From contig NZ_CP021421.1 in assembly GCF_002201515.1 (NCBI RefSeq), positions 434,001 through 498,000 on the forward strand: 64,000 nt of DNA, given 5' to 3'. Both the position numbers and the translations under genes were made by a program. Shown piece by piece: positions 36,044-44,138 of this stretch. The notes below the pieces were generated by a model. It worked only from the letters and a program-made list of their open reading frames with translations, made no database searches and had not been told where the DNA came from. The stretch comes from Muribaculum intestinale. GTDB taxonomy: Bacteria; Bacteroidota; Bacteroidia; Bacteroidales; Muribaculaceae. The number at the start of each line of letters is the position of its first letter. Position 1 is the first letter of the stretch.

Positions 36044-37447
36044 TTATAACTTGAATCCTCTACTTTTTCTTGGCTCTTCCGCTGATTGTCGTAAACCTTG
36101 CCGAAGTTTCTCCCATTGCTCTTTGAACCATTCGCCTATTGGTTGCCTGTTTATTGTAAGCACCAATTTATTATTATCAACCGAACTTTTCTCAATCTTG
36201 AAAATATCGTTCTTTATGTCAAACTTTCGTCTATGCTCTTCGGAATAGATTTTCCCATTGCATCTGATTGCTTCCTTTTTTGTCAAAAGACTGTTTATCA
36301 TATCTTTGGTAAATCCGATGGCATAGCAGAGTTTTTCCATTCTCAACATCTCTTTGAGTAAAGGGAACCAGTTGAACGCTTTTTCAAGAATGGTGTTCAA
36401 TCGGGATATTTCCTTGTCTTTGGTTTCAAGCTCTTGATTATGTATTCCTTGTAGGTTCCGAATCTGCTTGCCGTGCTGTTCCTGCATTTGTTGCATCTTG
36501 GCTTTTAATTCATCAATACCCTTGTCACGCTTGGCAATTTCATGACGTAAATTCTCATTGGTTTGTTCCAAATCTTTCAATTTTCCGCTTCCGAAAAGAG
36601 AACCGACACCGCTTGCTATGGCTGTGGCTGCATCGGTAGCTACACTTTTGAGTTTGTCGGTGCGTATTTCCGATTTTACTTGTTTGAGTTCCTGCTCGGC
36701 AAGGCTTACTTGTTGTTCCTTGTGTCGCTTGGTTTCCTCTATACGTTGTAGTTCGGCTTTCTGCTTCTCAATGATGAAGTCATTTCGTTCCAAATGCTCC
36801 TTACCAGTAACATTTTTTGATTGCCCACGTTCCATCATTAGAATGTCTGATGCCAAAGTCTGCATTTTTGCCATATCCTCGTCATTGAGTTTACGGCTCT
36901 TTCCTGTATCGTGGTTCATCCAGTCAAAAACAATATGGGCATGATAATTCGGCTTAAACCATTTTTCACCCACTTGAAAACTCTCTTTGTCTTCTGCGTC
37001 AGGTTTTTCACCCAGCCAATGTCCTTCGTCCTTATGCAGGAATATTTGGAGTGGCGTGATGCCCCAGCGTCTTTGGCACTCTTCGCCAAATTCACGCACA
37101 TCAGCCAGTGTGGTTTCCGGTCTGATGAGCAGTACACCCTCACGAATGGGGGAACATCCTGCCACCTTGATTATTTTACCATTTTTTCCTTTGCGTTCCC
37201 GCTCTTTTTCCTGCATGGCACGTCCGGTCTTTTCCTTGACCATCCGTTTGATATTGTCGTAGTGCGTTTGCAGTTCGGGAGTGCCGAAGTTCGGGTTTAT
37301 CCATTGTTCGTTGTCGGCAGAAAGTTCGGACACAACATAGATTTTGGACATCCCGATGTTTCGTATATACTCGGCAGTCCTTCGGTTGTGTGCCTCGCTC
37401 GATGCGATGTTGCAAGGCTTGATATGTATGCTTGATTTTGTTGCCAT
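36044..37447 (-). CDS. MobV/Mob_Pre-type relaxase
   Basis: 467 residues. The N-terminal nicking domain (about 1-220) starts SSIHIKPCNIASSEAHNRR. Its metal-binding histidine cluster is NYHAHIVFDWMNHDTGKS; EGHWL precedes it, and LRRMVK-like basic helices flank it. A long coiled coil follows (about 225-360, FIIEKQKAELQRIEETKRHKEQQ onward). The protein should nick oriT and lead single-strand transfer of a mobilizable element. It seems complete. A five-hairpin region lies just upstream (37497-37655), the expected place for oriT. Confidence 0.82.
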   Translation of the reverse strand: MATKSSIHIKPCNIASSEAHNRRTAEYIRNIGMSKIYVVSELSADNEQWINPNFGTPELQTHYDNIKRMVKEKTGRAMQEKERERKGKNGKIIKVAGCSPIREGVLLIRPETTLADVREFGEECQRRWGITPLQIFLHKDEGHWLGEKPDAEDKESFQVGEKWFKPNYHAHIVFDWMNHDTGKSRKLNDEDMAKMQTLASDILMMERGQSKNVTGKEHLERNDFIIEKQKAELQRIEETKRHKEQQVSLAEQELKQVKSEIRTDKLKSVATDAATAIASGVGSLFGSGKLKDLEQTNENLRHEIAKRDKGIDELKAKMQQMQEQHGKQIRNLQGIHNQELETKDKEISRLNTILEKAFNWFPLLKEMLRMEKLCYAIGFTKDMINSLLTKKEAIRCNGKIYSEEHRRKFDIKNDIFKIEKSSVDNNKLVLTINRQPIGEWFKEQWEKLRQGLRQSAEEPRKSRGFKL

Positions 37448-37496
37448 AGTTTTTTTGTTTACATTAGATTGCTTTGTTCGCTTCCGCAGTGGGGTT

Positions 37497-37655
37497 CTTA
37501 GGGGTGCAACCCATAAGCGGTGATTGCAAAGAGAGGGTCACTCTTTGCTCGGGGTTCTCAGGGGTGAACGCCCTGAGTGGGTTATTAGGGCAAAGCCCTA
37601 ATCCCCTCGGGAGAGCCCACAACTACGAAAGTGGAGCGTGTAGTTATAGTGGGCT
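37497..37655. other. Candidate oriT: five consecutive hairpins
   Basis: Five inverted repeats in 160 bases: CTTAGGGGTGCAACCCATAAG region (37497-37517), GCAAAGAG/CTCTTTGC (37526-37548), CTCAGGG/CCCTGAG (37557-37577), ATTAGGGC/GCCCTAAT (37584-37602), and AGCCCAC+AACTAC with GTAGTT+GTGGGCT (37614-37655). The two segments starting GGGGTTCT at 37491 and 37551 are near-direct repeats. It lies between the relaxase and the primase fragment, where transfer origins of mobilizable Bacteroidota elements sit. The nick site cannot be assigned. Confidence 0.55.
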
Positions 37656-38127
37656 ATAACCGAAAGCCGTTCTTCTTTTTCGGTGGCTGGGTGTGCGTCT
37701 CTCTTACGGACTGGATTTGCCTGTTTCTTTCAGCCTGTTTTTGTAGGTATTCGTTCAAGTCCTTGCATCCGCTGTAGGTCTGCGAAGCGTCACGGATGTA
37801 TAAATCCCTGCCGTATTCCATACGAATTTGCCGGAGTGCTTCCATCCCTGCACGGTCATTGTCAAAGAAACAATGTATGCGCTCGTAGCTACCCAACGGA
37901 TAGAGAGCCTTGCTCACATTCGATACGGAGTTCAATACAATGTAGTCCTGTCCCTCCAACTCCGGATAATTCGGGCAGCTCTCCTGTCTCAATGTCAGAA
38001 AGGAGAGGTAGTCCATAAATCCCTCGAACACATAACACGTTTCCCTCGCTTTTCCCGCCTGTCTGATGTGGGAGATTTCCTTAGGGGCAATACAGCCCTT
38101 GAAATAGCGGTTGCGCAATTTATCCAA
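37654..38127 (-). pseudogene. Toprim-domain (primase) gene, 5' end lost
   Basis: 157 residues remain of a toprim-type primase of conjugative/mobilizable elements. CYVFEGFMDYLSFL supplies the toprim Glu, and IHCFFDNDRAGMEAL the DxD-like pair. The usual N-terminal zinc-finger part is missing. Family-like sequence begins near KLRNRYFKGC, just where the palindrome at 38119-38140 lies, so the tandem-recombinase element next to it appears to have cut the gene. The apparent start TTG at 38127 is probably not a true start. Confidence 0.75.
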
Positions 38128-38229
38128 ACGTTTGGATAAAGTGCGTTATCCAAACAAGAATAAAATCCAAACCTCTTCCGTAAAACCTATATTGTGTAGT
38201 CAGTTCTATATATAGGTTTGGATTTTATT
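38119..38229. repeat. Palindrome and ATCCAAAC repeats at the end of the tandem-recombinase element
   Basis: A 22-bp perfect palindrome (38119-38140, core ATCCAAACGTTTGGAT), another TTATCCAAAC at 38146-38155, and a 16-bp inverted pair AATAAAATCCAAACCT (38159-38174) / complement (38214-38229). ATCCAAAC occurs four or five times in 110 bases. Inside, AAACCTATAT pairs with ATATAGGTTT. The arrangement suits recombinase-binding sites at an element terminus, and the inner pair could also serve as a terminator. Confidence 0.65.
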
Positions 38230-38232
38230 TTC

Positions 38233-39288
38233 TCATTTTATGACACGGAGACCGCAGAGTTCAGCAAAAGATTGAGGAGCCTTCTTCCATTTTTTAGGTA
38301 TTTCTCTGTCTTTTTCGTTCTCAATTGTGGCAAGAGCCTTTTCTTCCTGCTCGGTTGTAATATCAAGATAAACCATAGTAGTTTTGACATCAGCATGTCC
38401 AAGGAGAAAAGATATCTGTACGATATTCATGCCATCTTCAAGCCAATGAGAGGCTTTCGCATGTCTTATTTGATGGGCGTGCAGGTTCAATGGGACTTCC
38501 GGGCATTCTCCATTAGCTACTGCCGCATATTTATGAAGTCGTTTTGCAATAGCAGGTTGAGTCATCTTGGTGCTAGTCCCTTTTATCCGTGAATAAAATA
38601 CATAGGAATCCGGATCTAGTTGCGTTGGATGGAACTCCACTATATATTTTTCAAGATGCGCCACAACTTTTGGAAGCAGATAGAGGGTTCTGACCTTATT
38701 CCCCTTTCCTATTATCGTAGCGTATGGCTTGGAGGCATGAAGATGAAGATGTTGTATCTTCATAGACAGCACCTCGTCTATTCGTGCGGCAGTGCCATAC
38801 ATCAATATGAGAAACACGAGATCACGGCGTCCAGTTGAAGTATTCGTATCAGGTGCATTCAACAATGCTTTCACCGCATTCTTACTCAATCCCTCGACTT
38901 TCTTACGGACTGACCTCTGTCTTGGTATTTGAGCAGACTCGCAGGCCAGATATGTCAGGCTGACATCTTTCTCGGATAGGTATTTGATAAATGCCCTGAT
39001 GGATGCAAGGCGGTTGTTGCACGTTTCGGAAGAGTTTTTTCTGTCATTCTTCAGCCAAAGTATCCATTCTTCTATGACCTGACGTTCAAGAAGCTTGAAA
39101 GAGAAAGTCCTGGCATCAAGACCTTTTACCTGAGTTATAAAATGTAGGAACAGAGACAGTGCGTCATGATGGTTCTTCACTGTATGGGCGCTGCTTGATT
39201 GGACGGTTGGCACATAGACAGTCAACCAGTCATTGATATGGCGCGAGAATGCAACGGCCTCTTTATTCGGTTTCTTCATGGTTGACAT
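38233..39288 (-). CDS. Tyrosine recombinase, third of the tandem set
   Basis: 351 residues. A SAM-like N-terminal core-binding domain (about 10-115) precedes the catalytic domain. Catalytic residues are Arg in YGTAARIDEVLS, Lys in IIGKGNKVR, the HxxR of HAHQIRHAKASHW, LLGHAD, and Tyr in TTMVYLDIT. All six positions are present, so it should be active. It overlaps the next upstream recombinase by 26 bases, indicating one transcript. The product ends at the palindrome-rich element end. Confidence 0.9.
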   Translation of the reverse strand: MSTMKKPNKEAVAFSRHINDWLTVYVPTVQSSSAHTVKNHHDALSLFLHFITQVKGLDARTFSFKLLERQVIEEWILWLKNDRKNSSETCNNRLASIRAFIKYLSEKDVSLTYLACESAQIPRQRSVRKKVEGLSKNAVKALLNAPDTNTSTGRRDLVFLILMYGTAARIDEVLSMKIQHLHLHASKPYATIIGKGNKVRTLYLLPKVVAHLEKYIVEFHPTQLDPDSYVFYSRIKGTSTKMTQPAIAKRLHKYAAVANGECPEVPLNLHAHQIRHAKASHWLEDGMNIVQISFLLGHADVKTTMVYLDITTEQEEKALATIENEKDREIPKKWKKAPQSFAELCGLRVIK

Positions 39289-40237
39289 CGGTTAAATCAG
39301 GGACAATGTTATCGAAGGATTCTTGTGTCCTCTCTTCTATAATATCGGAGAGTCCGGGCACGAGGGAGTAGTAATAGGCAGTGCTCTCTATCACACTGTG
39401 CCCCATGCTCTTGGACAGATATAACAACTTTGAGTTAAAATCCATGCCGCGGTTAATCCAGTTGTTTATATTGGTTGTGGCATAATGATGTCTCAGCGCG
39501 TAGGGAACAGCATGACATGGACTTACATTTTTCCAGATTTTCCGAAAATTGTCAGATACCCATGAATTATCATGAAAAGAGTTATTTCTTGCGGGAAAGA
39601 AATAAGTCCGTTCAGGGAATATGTCAGCTATCGCCTTGTCGTATTCCCGCATAAGCTGAAGCATACTATCGTGTAGGACGACAAAGTGCTGGTCATATCC
39701 CTTAGATAGCCTGATATTGAGTACTCCAGTTTCAAGGTCGACATCCTCACATCTGAGCAGACGAGCCTCCGTAGTTCGCACTCCAGAACTGTATAGTAGT
39801 CTGAAGAATACCGGTATAGATATATTGCGGATTCTGTTTTGTTTGGTCAAAGGGCCGGACAGAGTGTCGCATCCATTGAAAAATCTTCGTAGTTCATCTT
39901 CTGAAAAAGCATGAGGGACGTATGTCGAACGCATCTTTTTGGGAAGCTTCGGTGGATTTACGTTGGTCAACCCTCTTGATTTGAGATATTTTACGAAAGC
40001 TATTATCGGATAGGCCCTTGTCTGGCACGATTTTCCACTTTCAGTATCCCGTTTGGCGCACCATCCATCAACCATTTGTTGAGTCAGAATGCTTTCGCCC
40101 GGATATCGGTGGTGGCAATATCGATCGAACAGACGCATGCAGACTTCATAAGAGGTGACATTCCAGTGTTCAGAAGCGACTCTGAAAGCGATAAACCGCT
40201 TTATCAACGGAGCTATCCCCGAAACAAATTCAGTCAT
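39263..40237 (-). CDS. Tyrosine recombinase, second of the tandem set
   Basis: 324 residues. N-terminal core-binding region (about 10-105), then the catalytic domain with Arg in YSSGVRTTEARLL, Lys in RLSKGYDQ, HxxR-like YALRHHYATT, MGHSVIESTAYYYSL with the nucleophile Tyr. The first of the HxxR positions is Tyr rather than His (YALR), a common variant. It overlaps the truncated first recombinase by 8 bases and the third by 26. Confidence 0.9.
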   Translation of the reverse strand: MTEFVSGIAPLIKRFIAFRVASEHWNVTSYEVCMRLFDRYCHHRYPGESILTQQMVDGWCAKRDTESGKSCQTRAYPIIAFVKYLKSRGLTNVNPPKLPKKMRSTYVPHAFSEDELRRFFNGCDTLSGPLTKQNRIRNISIPVFFRLLYSSGVRTTEARLLRCEDVDLETGVLNIRLSKGYDQHFVVLHDSMLQLMREYDKAIADIFPERTYFFPARNNSFHDNSWVSDNFRKIWKNVSPCHAVPYALRHHYATTNINNWINRGMDFNSKLLYLSKSMGHSVIESTAYYYSLVPGLSDIIEERTQESFDNIVPDLTDVNHEETE

Positions 40238-40359
40238 GGAATACCTCCTTTCTTACTGGGAACTGCTCTATGCTGAGAGCGCATTCTTTCAGATGGAGAA
40301 AATCCGCGCTCAGATATGGGTTCAACGAGGAAGGTGATGAATGGCCCAATACGGACGAT
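40230..40359 (-). pseudogene. C-terminal remnant of the first tyrosine recombinase
   Basis: In the frame ending TGA at 40232-40230, the remnant reads SSVLGHSSPSSLNPYLSADF, then LHLKECALSIEQFPV. This is the LGHSS...YL tail with the catalytic Tyr of a tyrosine recombinase of the trio type. IS21 (from 40360) has removed everything upstream. Its 8-base overlap with the second recombinase supports an original trio. Confidence 0.7.
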
Positions 40360-40474
40360 TGCATCTAACATTTGAAAAGGGACCCAGGTAGAGCAATTGA
40401 AAAGGGACCCACCCCATGGGTAAGTTCAACCGGATATCGTTGATTAGAAAGAACGACATCAACGATTCCACAAA

Positions 40475-42076
40475 ATGCTACACATGGAGGAAAAAACATC
40501 CATTATTCTGTCTCATCGCCGCGAGGGGATGAGCATCCGCGAGATAGCGCGCCGCAACGGCATGAGCCGCAAGACCGTGCGCAAGTATCTGCGCGAGTTC
40601 GAGAGAGAGGCCGGCCCGTCACCGACAGAGCGGGAGGTTGACGATTATCTGCTGACCAGGCCGAAGTATGACAGCAGCGGACGCGTCAGGCGTGTTGTGA
40701 CCGATGATGTCCGCCGTCGCATCGATGGTTTTATCGCCCGCAACCGGGAGAACGTCGCTGCCGGATTGCACAAGCAGCAGATGCGCAAGCTCGATATGTG
40801 GCGACGTCTTCAGGACGATGGCGTGCGTATCGCCTATTCCACAGTATGTCAGTATGTCCGTGCGCTGGAGGCAGCGCCGAAGTCGCAAGAAAAGCCTGCA
40901 AAGGCATATATCCGTCAGGACTATGAGCCTGGATTCCGTTGCGAGTTCGACTGGGGCGTGCTTACCCTGTGGATCGGTGGAGTCAGGACTCGCCTTCACA
41001 TGGCGGTATTCACCCTCGACCACAGCAATATGCGCAAGGCATATCTGTTTTCGCGCGAAGATACCCTGGCTCTTATGGAAGCCCACCGCAACTGCTTCCG
41101 GGAGTTGGGGGGCACCCCGCGCGTGATGGCCTATGACAACATGCGTACCGCCGTAAAGAAGTTCCTCGGGCGCGACCGCGAGCACACGGATGCGCTGCTG
41201 CGCATGGAGGTACACTACTGTTTCACACCCCATTTCTGCAACCCTCGCTCGGGATGGGAAAAAGGCAAGGTGGAACGTTCGGTGGAATATATCCGGCGTC
41301 GTGCATTCTCGTTCGAGGTCCGGTTTGACTCCCTGGATGCCGCGCAGACGCATCTGGCGGCAGTCTGCGACAGGCTCAACACAGAGGCGTCCAACATGTC
41401 GGCGGAAGAAAAACGCCTGCGCATACAGGCCGATCTGGCGGCGCTACGTCCGTTGGACCACGGTGACATCGGCTGCTTCGAGCAGCGGCTGTACCGCGTC
41501 GGAAAGTATTCAACGATAACCGTTGACGGAGTGCACTACTCTGTGCCCGACCGTCTGGTGGGCTCGCAGGTGGCGGTAAAGCTGTATTCCGAGCGCATCG
41601 TGGTGCTTTACGGACGCGACAAGGTGGCCAATCATGCCCGAAGCCGACGCTCCGGCGACTGGGTCATCGACCTGATGCATTATCTGGGTACATTCCTGCG
41701 CAAACCGGCCGCTCTGGGGCGGTCTGTGGCTCTGCAACAGGTACATCCGTCGGTGGCGGCGCTTTACCGCGAACACTTCCGCGAGTCTCCGCGAAGCTTC
41801 ATAGAACTGCTTGTGTTCACCCGCGACAACAATCTGGCATACACTGACATCGTCCGTGCCGCCACAAGTCTTTCGTCCCGCGGGCTCCAGCGCCTCTCAT
41901 CTGAACAGATACAGGCTCAGATGATCTCGGCGGAAGGACATATGCAGTCAACCGCCGATATCGCGGCAACGAACGTTCCCGACCCGCAACAGGCTGAAAT
42001 AGAAAGTTCGGCAAGCCATACCCTTGACATGCTTTCATCATTTATGGAATATACCCGCGCATCGCAGGCAGACTGA
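40475..42076 (+). CDS. istA: IS21 transposase IstA
   Basis: 533 residues. An N-terminal helix-turn-helix (GMSIREIARRNGMSRKTVRKYLREF, about 17-41) precedes an integrase-core domain: first Asp in FRCEFDWGVLTLW, second in VMAYDNMRTAV, and Glu in GWEKGKVERSVEYIRRRAF. A C-terminal beta-domain and tail follow. It cuts and joins IS21 ends with the IstB helper. The protein is identical to that of copy B. istB starts 32 bases after the stop. Confidence 0.95.
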   Translation: MLHMEEKTSIILSHRREGMSIREIARRNGMSRKTVRKYLREFEREAGPSPTEREVDDYLLTRPKYDSSGRVRRVVTDDVRRRIDGFIARNRENVAAGLHKQQMRKLDMWRRLQDDGVRIAYSTVCQYVRALEAAPKSQEKPAKAYIRQDYEPGFRCEFDWGVLTLWIGGVRTRLHMAVFTLDHSNMRKAYLFSREDTLALMEAHRNCFRELGGTPRVMAYDNMRTAVKKFLGRDREHTDALLRMEVHYCFTPHFCNPRSGWEKGKVERSVEYIRRRAFSFEVRFDSLDAAQTHLAAVCDRLNTEASNMSAEEKRLRIQADLAALRPLDHGDIGCFEQRLYRVGKYSTITVDGVHYSVPDRLVGSQVAVKLYSERIVVLYGRDKVANHARSRRSGDWVIDLMHYLGTFLRKPAALGRSVALQQVHPSVAALYREHFRESPRSFIELLVFTRDNNLAYTDIVRAATSLSSRGLQRLSSEQIQAQMISAEGHMQSTADIAATNVPDPQQAEIESSASHTLDMLSSFMEYTRASQAD

Positions 42077-42107
42077 ATACCCCCCCAAAAAACAACCAAT
42101 ACACTGA

Positions 42108-42896
42108 ATGACAATGACAGACATACATGAAACAGACCGTGACGGACTTCGGGAGCTCATTCGCTCATGCGCTTTCGACCTTAAACTCCCGCTTGTGCGG
42201 CGCGACATCGACCTGCTTATACAGCAGAGCGCCGACGAACAATGGAACCTATGGCGGTTTACAGCCGAACTGCTCCGGCGCGAAAAAGAGAACCGCTCTG
42301 AAAACCAGCGCCGTCACCGCATCAAAAACGCAGGGTTCCCGCAACTTCGCTATCTTAACGAAATCGACACCGACGCTCTGCCCGCCGATGCCCGGAAAGC
42401 GCTCCCGACACTCGAGACACTCGACTTCATCAAAAACGGACGCAACCTCATTCTATACGGCAATCCCGGAACAGGCAAGACTCATCTGGCGACAGCTCTC
42501 GGTATCGCCGCATGTAATGCCGGACACTCGGTGCTGTTCACATCCGTGCCAAGACTGCTCACGCAGATACGCGAGTGCCGCAACGCTTTGACACTCCGGT
42601 CGCTGGAAAACAAGTTCGAGAGATACGACATGGTCATCTGTGATGAGTTCGGATACGTCTCCTGCGACAAGGCCGGCGCAGAGATGCTCTTTAACCATCT
42701 CTCCCTCCGCACCGACAAGAAGACGACCGTCGTCACAACCAATCTCGCCTTCAACCGCTGGAACGAGATTATTGACGACAAAGTACTGGTCACCGCAATG
42801 GTAGACCGCCTGACCCACAAGGCTATACTGCTTAACATGACAGGCAAATCATACCGCATGAAAGAAACTCAGGAAATGATGACTCAACAAATATAA
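42108..42896 (+). CDS. istB: IS21 helper ATPase IstB
   Basis: 262 residues, an AAA+ ATPase related to DnaC. Walker A is YGNPGTGKTHLATALG (about residues 117-132), Walker B is VICDEFGYV, and sensor I VVTTNLAFNRW. IstB forms rings on DNA that direct IstA to targets. The product is identical to copy B's. The stop lies 74 bases from the right end of the element. Confidence 0.95.
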   Translation: MTMTDIHETDRDGLRELIRSCAFDLKLPLVRRDIDLLIQQSADEQWNLWRFTAELLRREKENRSENQRRHRIKNAGFPQLRYLNEIDTDALPADARKALPTLETLDFIKNGRNLILYGNPGTGKTHLATALGIAACNAGHSVLFTSVPRLLTQIRECRNALTLRSLENKFERYDMVICDEFGYVSCDKAGAEMLFNHLSLRTDKKTTVVTTNLAFNRWNEIIDDKVLVTAMVDRLTHKAILLNMTGKSYRMKETQEMMTQQI

Positions 42897-42970
42897 TTAT
42901 CTTTGCATCCCCATCCCGGGTGGTCCCCTTTTCAAATGCTATCCGGGTCCCTTTTCAAATGTTAGATACA

Positions 42971-43045
42971 CTTCTGGGACAGATCAACCTGTGTAAGCCC
43001 GAATTGCTTACGCATCTCCTTCACATATTTTGCCAACTGAGTCAT
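42971..43045 (-). pseudogene. N-terminal fragment of a HipB-like HTH regulator
   Basis: ATG 43045 begins MTQLAKYVKEMRKQFGLTQV, then DLSQK, the start of an XRE/HipB-type helix-turn-helix. After 25 codons the frame enters IS21 copy A and stops within three codons (TGT ATC TAA). Its promoter region upstream still shows operator-like repeats. The missing part is not elsewhere in the window. Confidence 0.7.
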
Positions 43046-43048
43046 AAA

Positions 43049-43141
43049 TATACCCTTTTGGGTGCAAAGATAGTAAATATATTTCAAACTACACCATAAA
43101 GGGTATAAAATATATTACGCAACGTCCAATTATACCCTTTA
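43049..43141 (-). promoter_or_regulatory. Promoter with TATACCCTTTA operators of the broken HTH gene
   Basis: A -7 box TATCTTTG on the minus strand (43072-43065) lies 20 bases before ATG 43045. Around it are TATACCCTTT (from 43049), TAAAGGGTATAA (43097-43108) and TTATACCCTTTA (43130-43141), the last two an exact 12-bp inverted pair. This is what an autoregulating HipB-type repressor would bind. Confidence 0.55.
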
Positions 43142-43340
43142 GGTTATATTTAGATAACGAGCCTACATGGGGTATTAATTGCCCCTTTCAACGTTCCAGT
43201 GGTTATAACCCCGCCCATTTAAATAATGGCGCTATTCACAGTGATTTACATATATATCACTGTAAAAATTGTAAAGGCACCGATTATTTTCGTCGAGCGA
43301 GTAGCAGCCAATGACTTATCAATTAGTGTCGTTGTACTAA
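43142..43340. other. Gene-free gap with a hairpin
   Basis: No supported gene. A hairpin ACAGTGAT (43238-43245) / ATCACTGT (43256-43263) with a 10-base AT loop is the only visible structure. Confidence 0.5.
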
Positions 43341-43368
43341 AGATTTGCAATTCGCGAATTGCAAATCT
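43341..43368. repeat. 28-bp perfect palindrome downstream of the NTase operon
   Basis: Palindrome at 43341-43368 with core GCAATTCGCGAATTGC, 5 bases after the last stop of the operon. Its central 24 bases are identical to the operator at 45347-45370, so it may be a second repressor site or terminator, or the two copies may mark cassette ends. Confidence 0.85.
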
Positions 43369-43373
43369 AAATC

Positions 43374-44138
43374 TCAGAGGGTTATAACAGCATTCTTTCG
43401 GAAATAAAGATGCTCTAATGCCCGGACATATCCGAACTGATTGCATACGCACATCGTATTTCCAATCTTCTTTAAAATATTGCGATGAGAATGACCGTAG
43501 ATCCAGTAATCAATACGACTGTCTGCTATCATATTGCCTAACTCAGAGGTAAAGGCACCATTTATGGGGCTACCCTTAAACTCTTCTGCCATAAGGGCGA
43601 ATGAAGGCACATGATGTGTCACGACCATAATTTTGTCGGCATTACTTTCGCGAACCTTTCGTTCAATAAAGTTTCGGCATTTTTCATGTTCTTCATTGAA
43701 ACGCTCCCAGCCAAGAGGATTTACGCCATCAGGGATACAATGAAAATCACTTACATTTCGCTGGGTTAGCAATCCATTTTCCGGCGGGATTTTTGCCCAT
43801 AGAGTAGAGGCAATCAAGTCTGTTGTTTCGTCAAGGTGAATTAACTTATTATAGACATATCGGACATTGGTTCTTATACGGTGTTCCCAGTCCTCAGTCA
43901 GTTCATTTATATCAAATCCTCGGTACAGTTCATGATTTCCTGGAATTGCAATCACCTCTTTGAAATTTTCGGAAGCCCAATCCCAGAAAGGGTGTTTCAT
44001 CAATCCGTCATCTCCGAGATAACCAATATCTCCTGCTAGTATAAGTATGTCGCCGACAGGTTCCATTGGATGTTTTCTTAGTATTGATGTGTTGGCTCCA
44101 AATTCCAGATGTAAATCGGACGCGTACTGTATCTTCAT
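43374..44138 (-). CDS. Calcineurin-like metallophosphoesterase
   Basis: 254 residues from ATG 44138. All metal-ligand motifs are in order: SDLHLEF (D-x-H), LAGDIGYLGDD, PGNHELY, VVTHHVPS and YGHSHRN. The chain is soluble, without signal peptide. Substrates of the superfamily range from nucleotides to proteins and DNA. The start overlaps the nucleotidyltransferase stop by 4 bases (ATGA), so the two are translationally coupled. The frame continues to 44207 without family-like sequence. It is the third gene of a repressor / nucleotidyltransferase / phosphoesterase operon; a plausible role is reversal or limitation of the nucleotidyltransferase's effect, but that is inference. Confidence 0.87.
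   Translation of the reverse strand: MKIQYASDLHLEFGANTSILRKHPMEPVGDILILAGDIGYLGDDGLMKHPFWDWASENFKEVIAIPGNHELYRGFDINELTEDWEHRIRTNVRYVYNKLIHLDETTDLIASTLWAKIPPENGLLTQRNVSDFHCIPDGVNPLGWERFNEEHEKCRNFIERKVRESNADKIMVVTHHVPSFALMAEEFKGSPINGAFTSELGNMIADSRIDYWIYGHSHRNILKKIGNTMCVCNQFGYVRALEHLYFRKNAVITL

Larger units (their letters stand above)
38119..40359 (-). mobile_element. RIT-like element: tandem tyrosine recombinases, truncated by IS21
   Basis: Two complete and one truncated tyrosine recombinase genes overlap in one direction (40359 to 38233). That resembles recombinase-in-trio elements. The left end is marked by palindromic repeats inside a primase gene; the right end is lost at the IS21 border (40360). 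Confidence 0.65.
40360..42970 (+). mobile_element. IS21-family element, copy A
   Basis: 2611 bp from TGCATCTAACATTTGAAAAG to its complement ending GATACA. Each end carries two copies of the ATTTGAAAAGGGACC terminal repeat (the multiple terminal repeats of IS21). istA and istB are intact. It is the same length as copy B (49903-52513) and encodes identical proteins, but lies in the opposite orientation. No target duplication is seen (GACGAT left, CTTCTG right). Confidence 0.93.

Noticed and set aside
38159..38229. A CRISPR array suggested by repeated ATCCAAAC
   Set aside because: Units are short, both inverted and direct, and irregularly spaced; no cas genes occur in the window.
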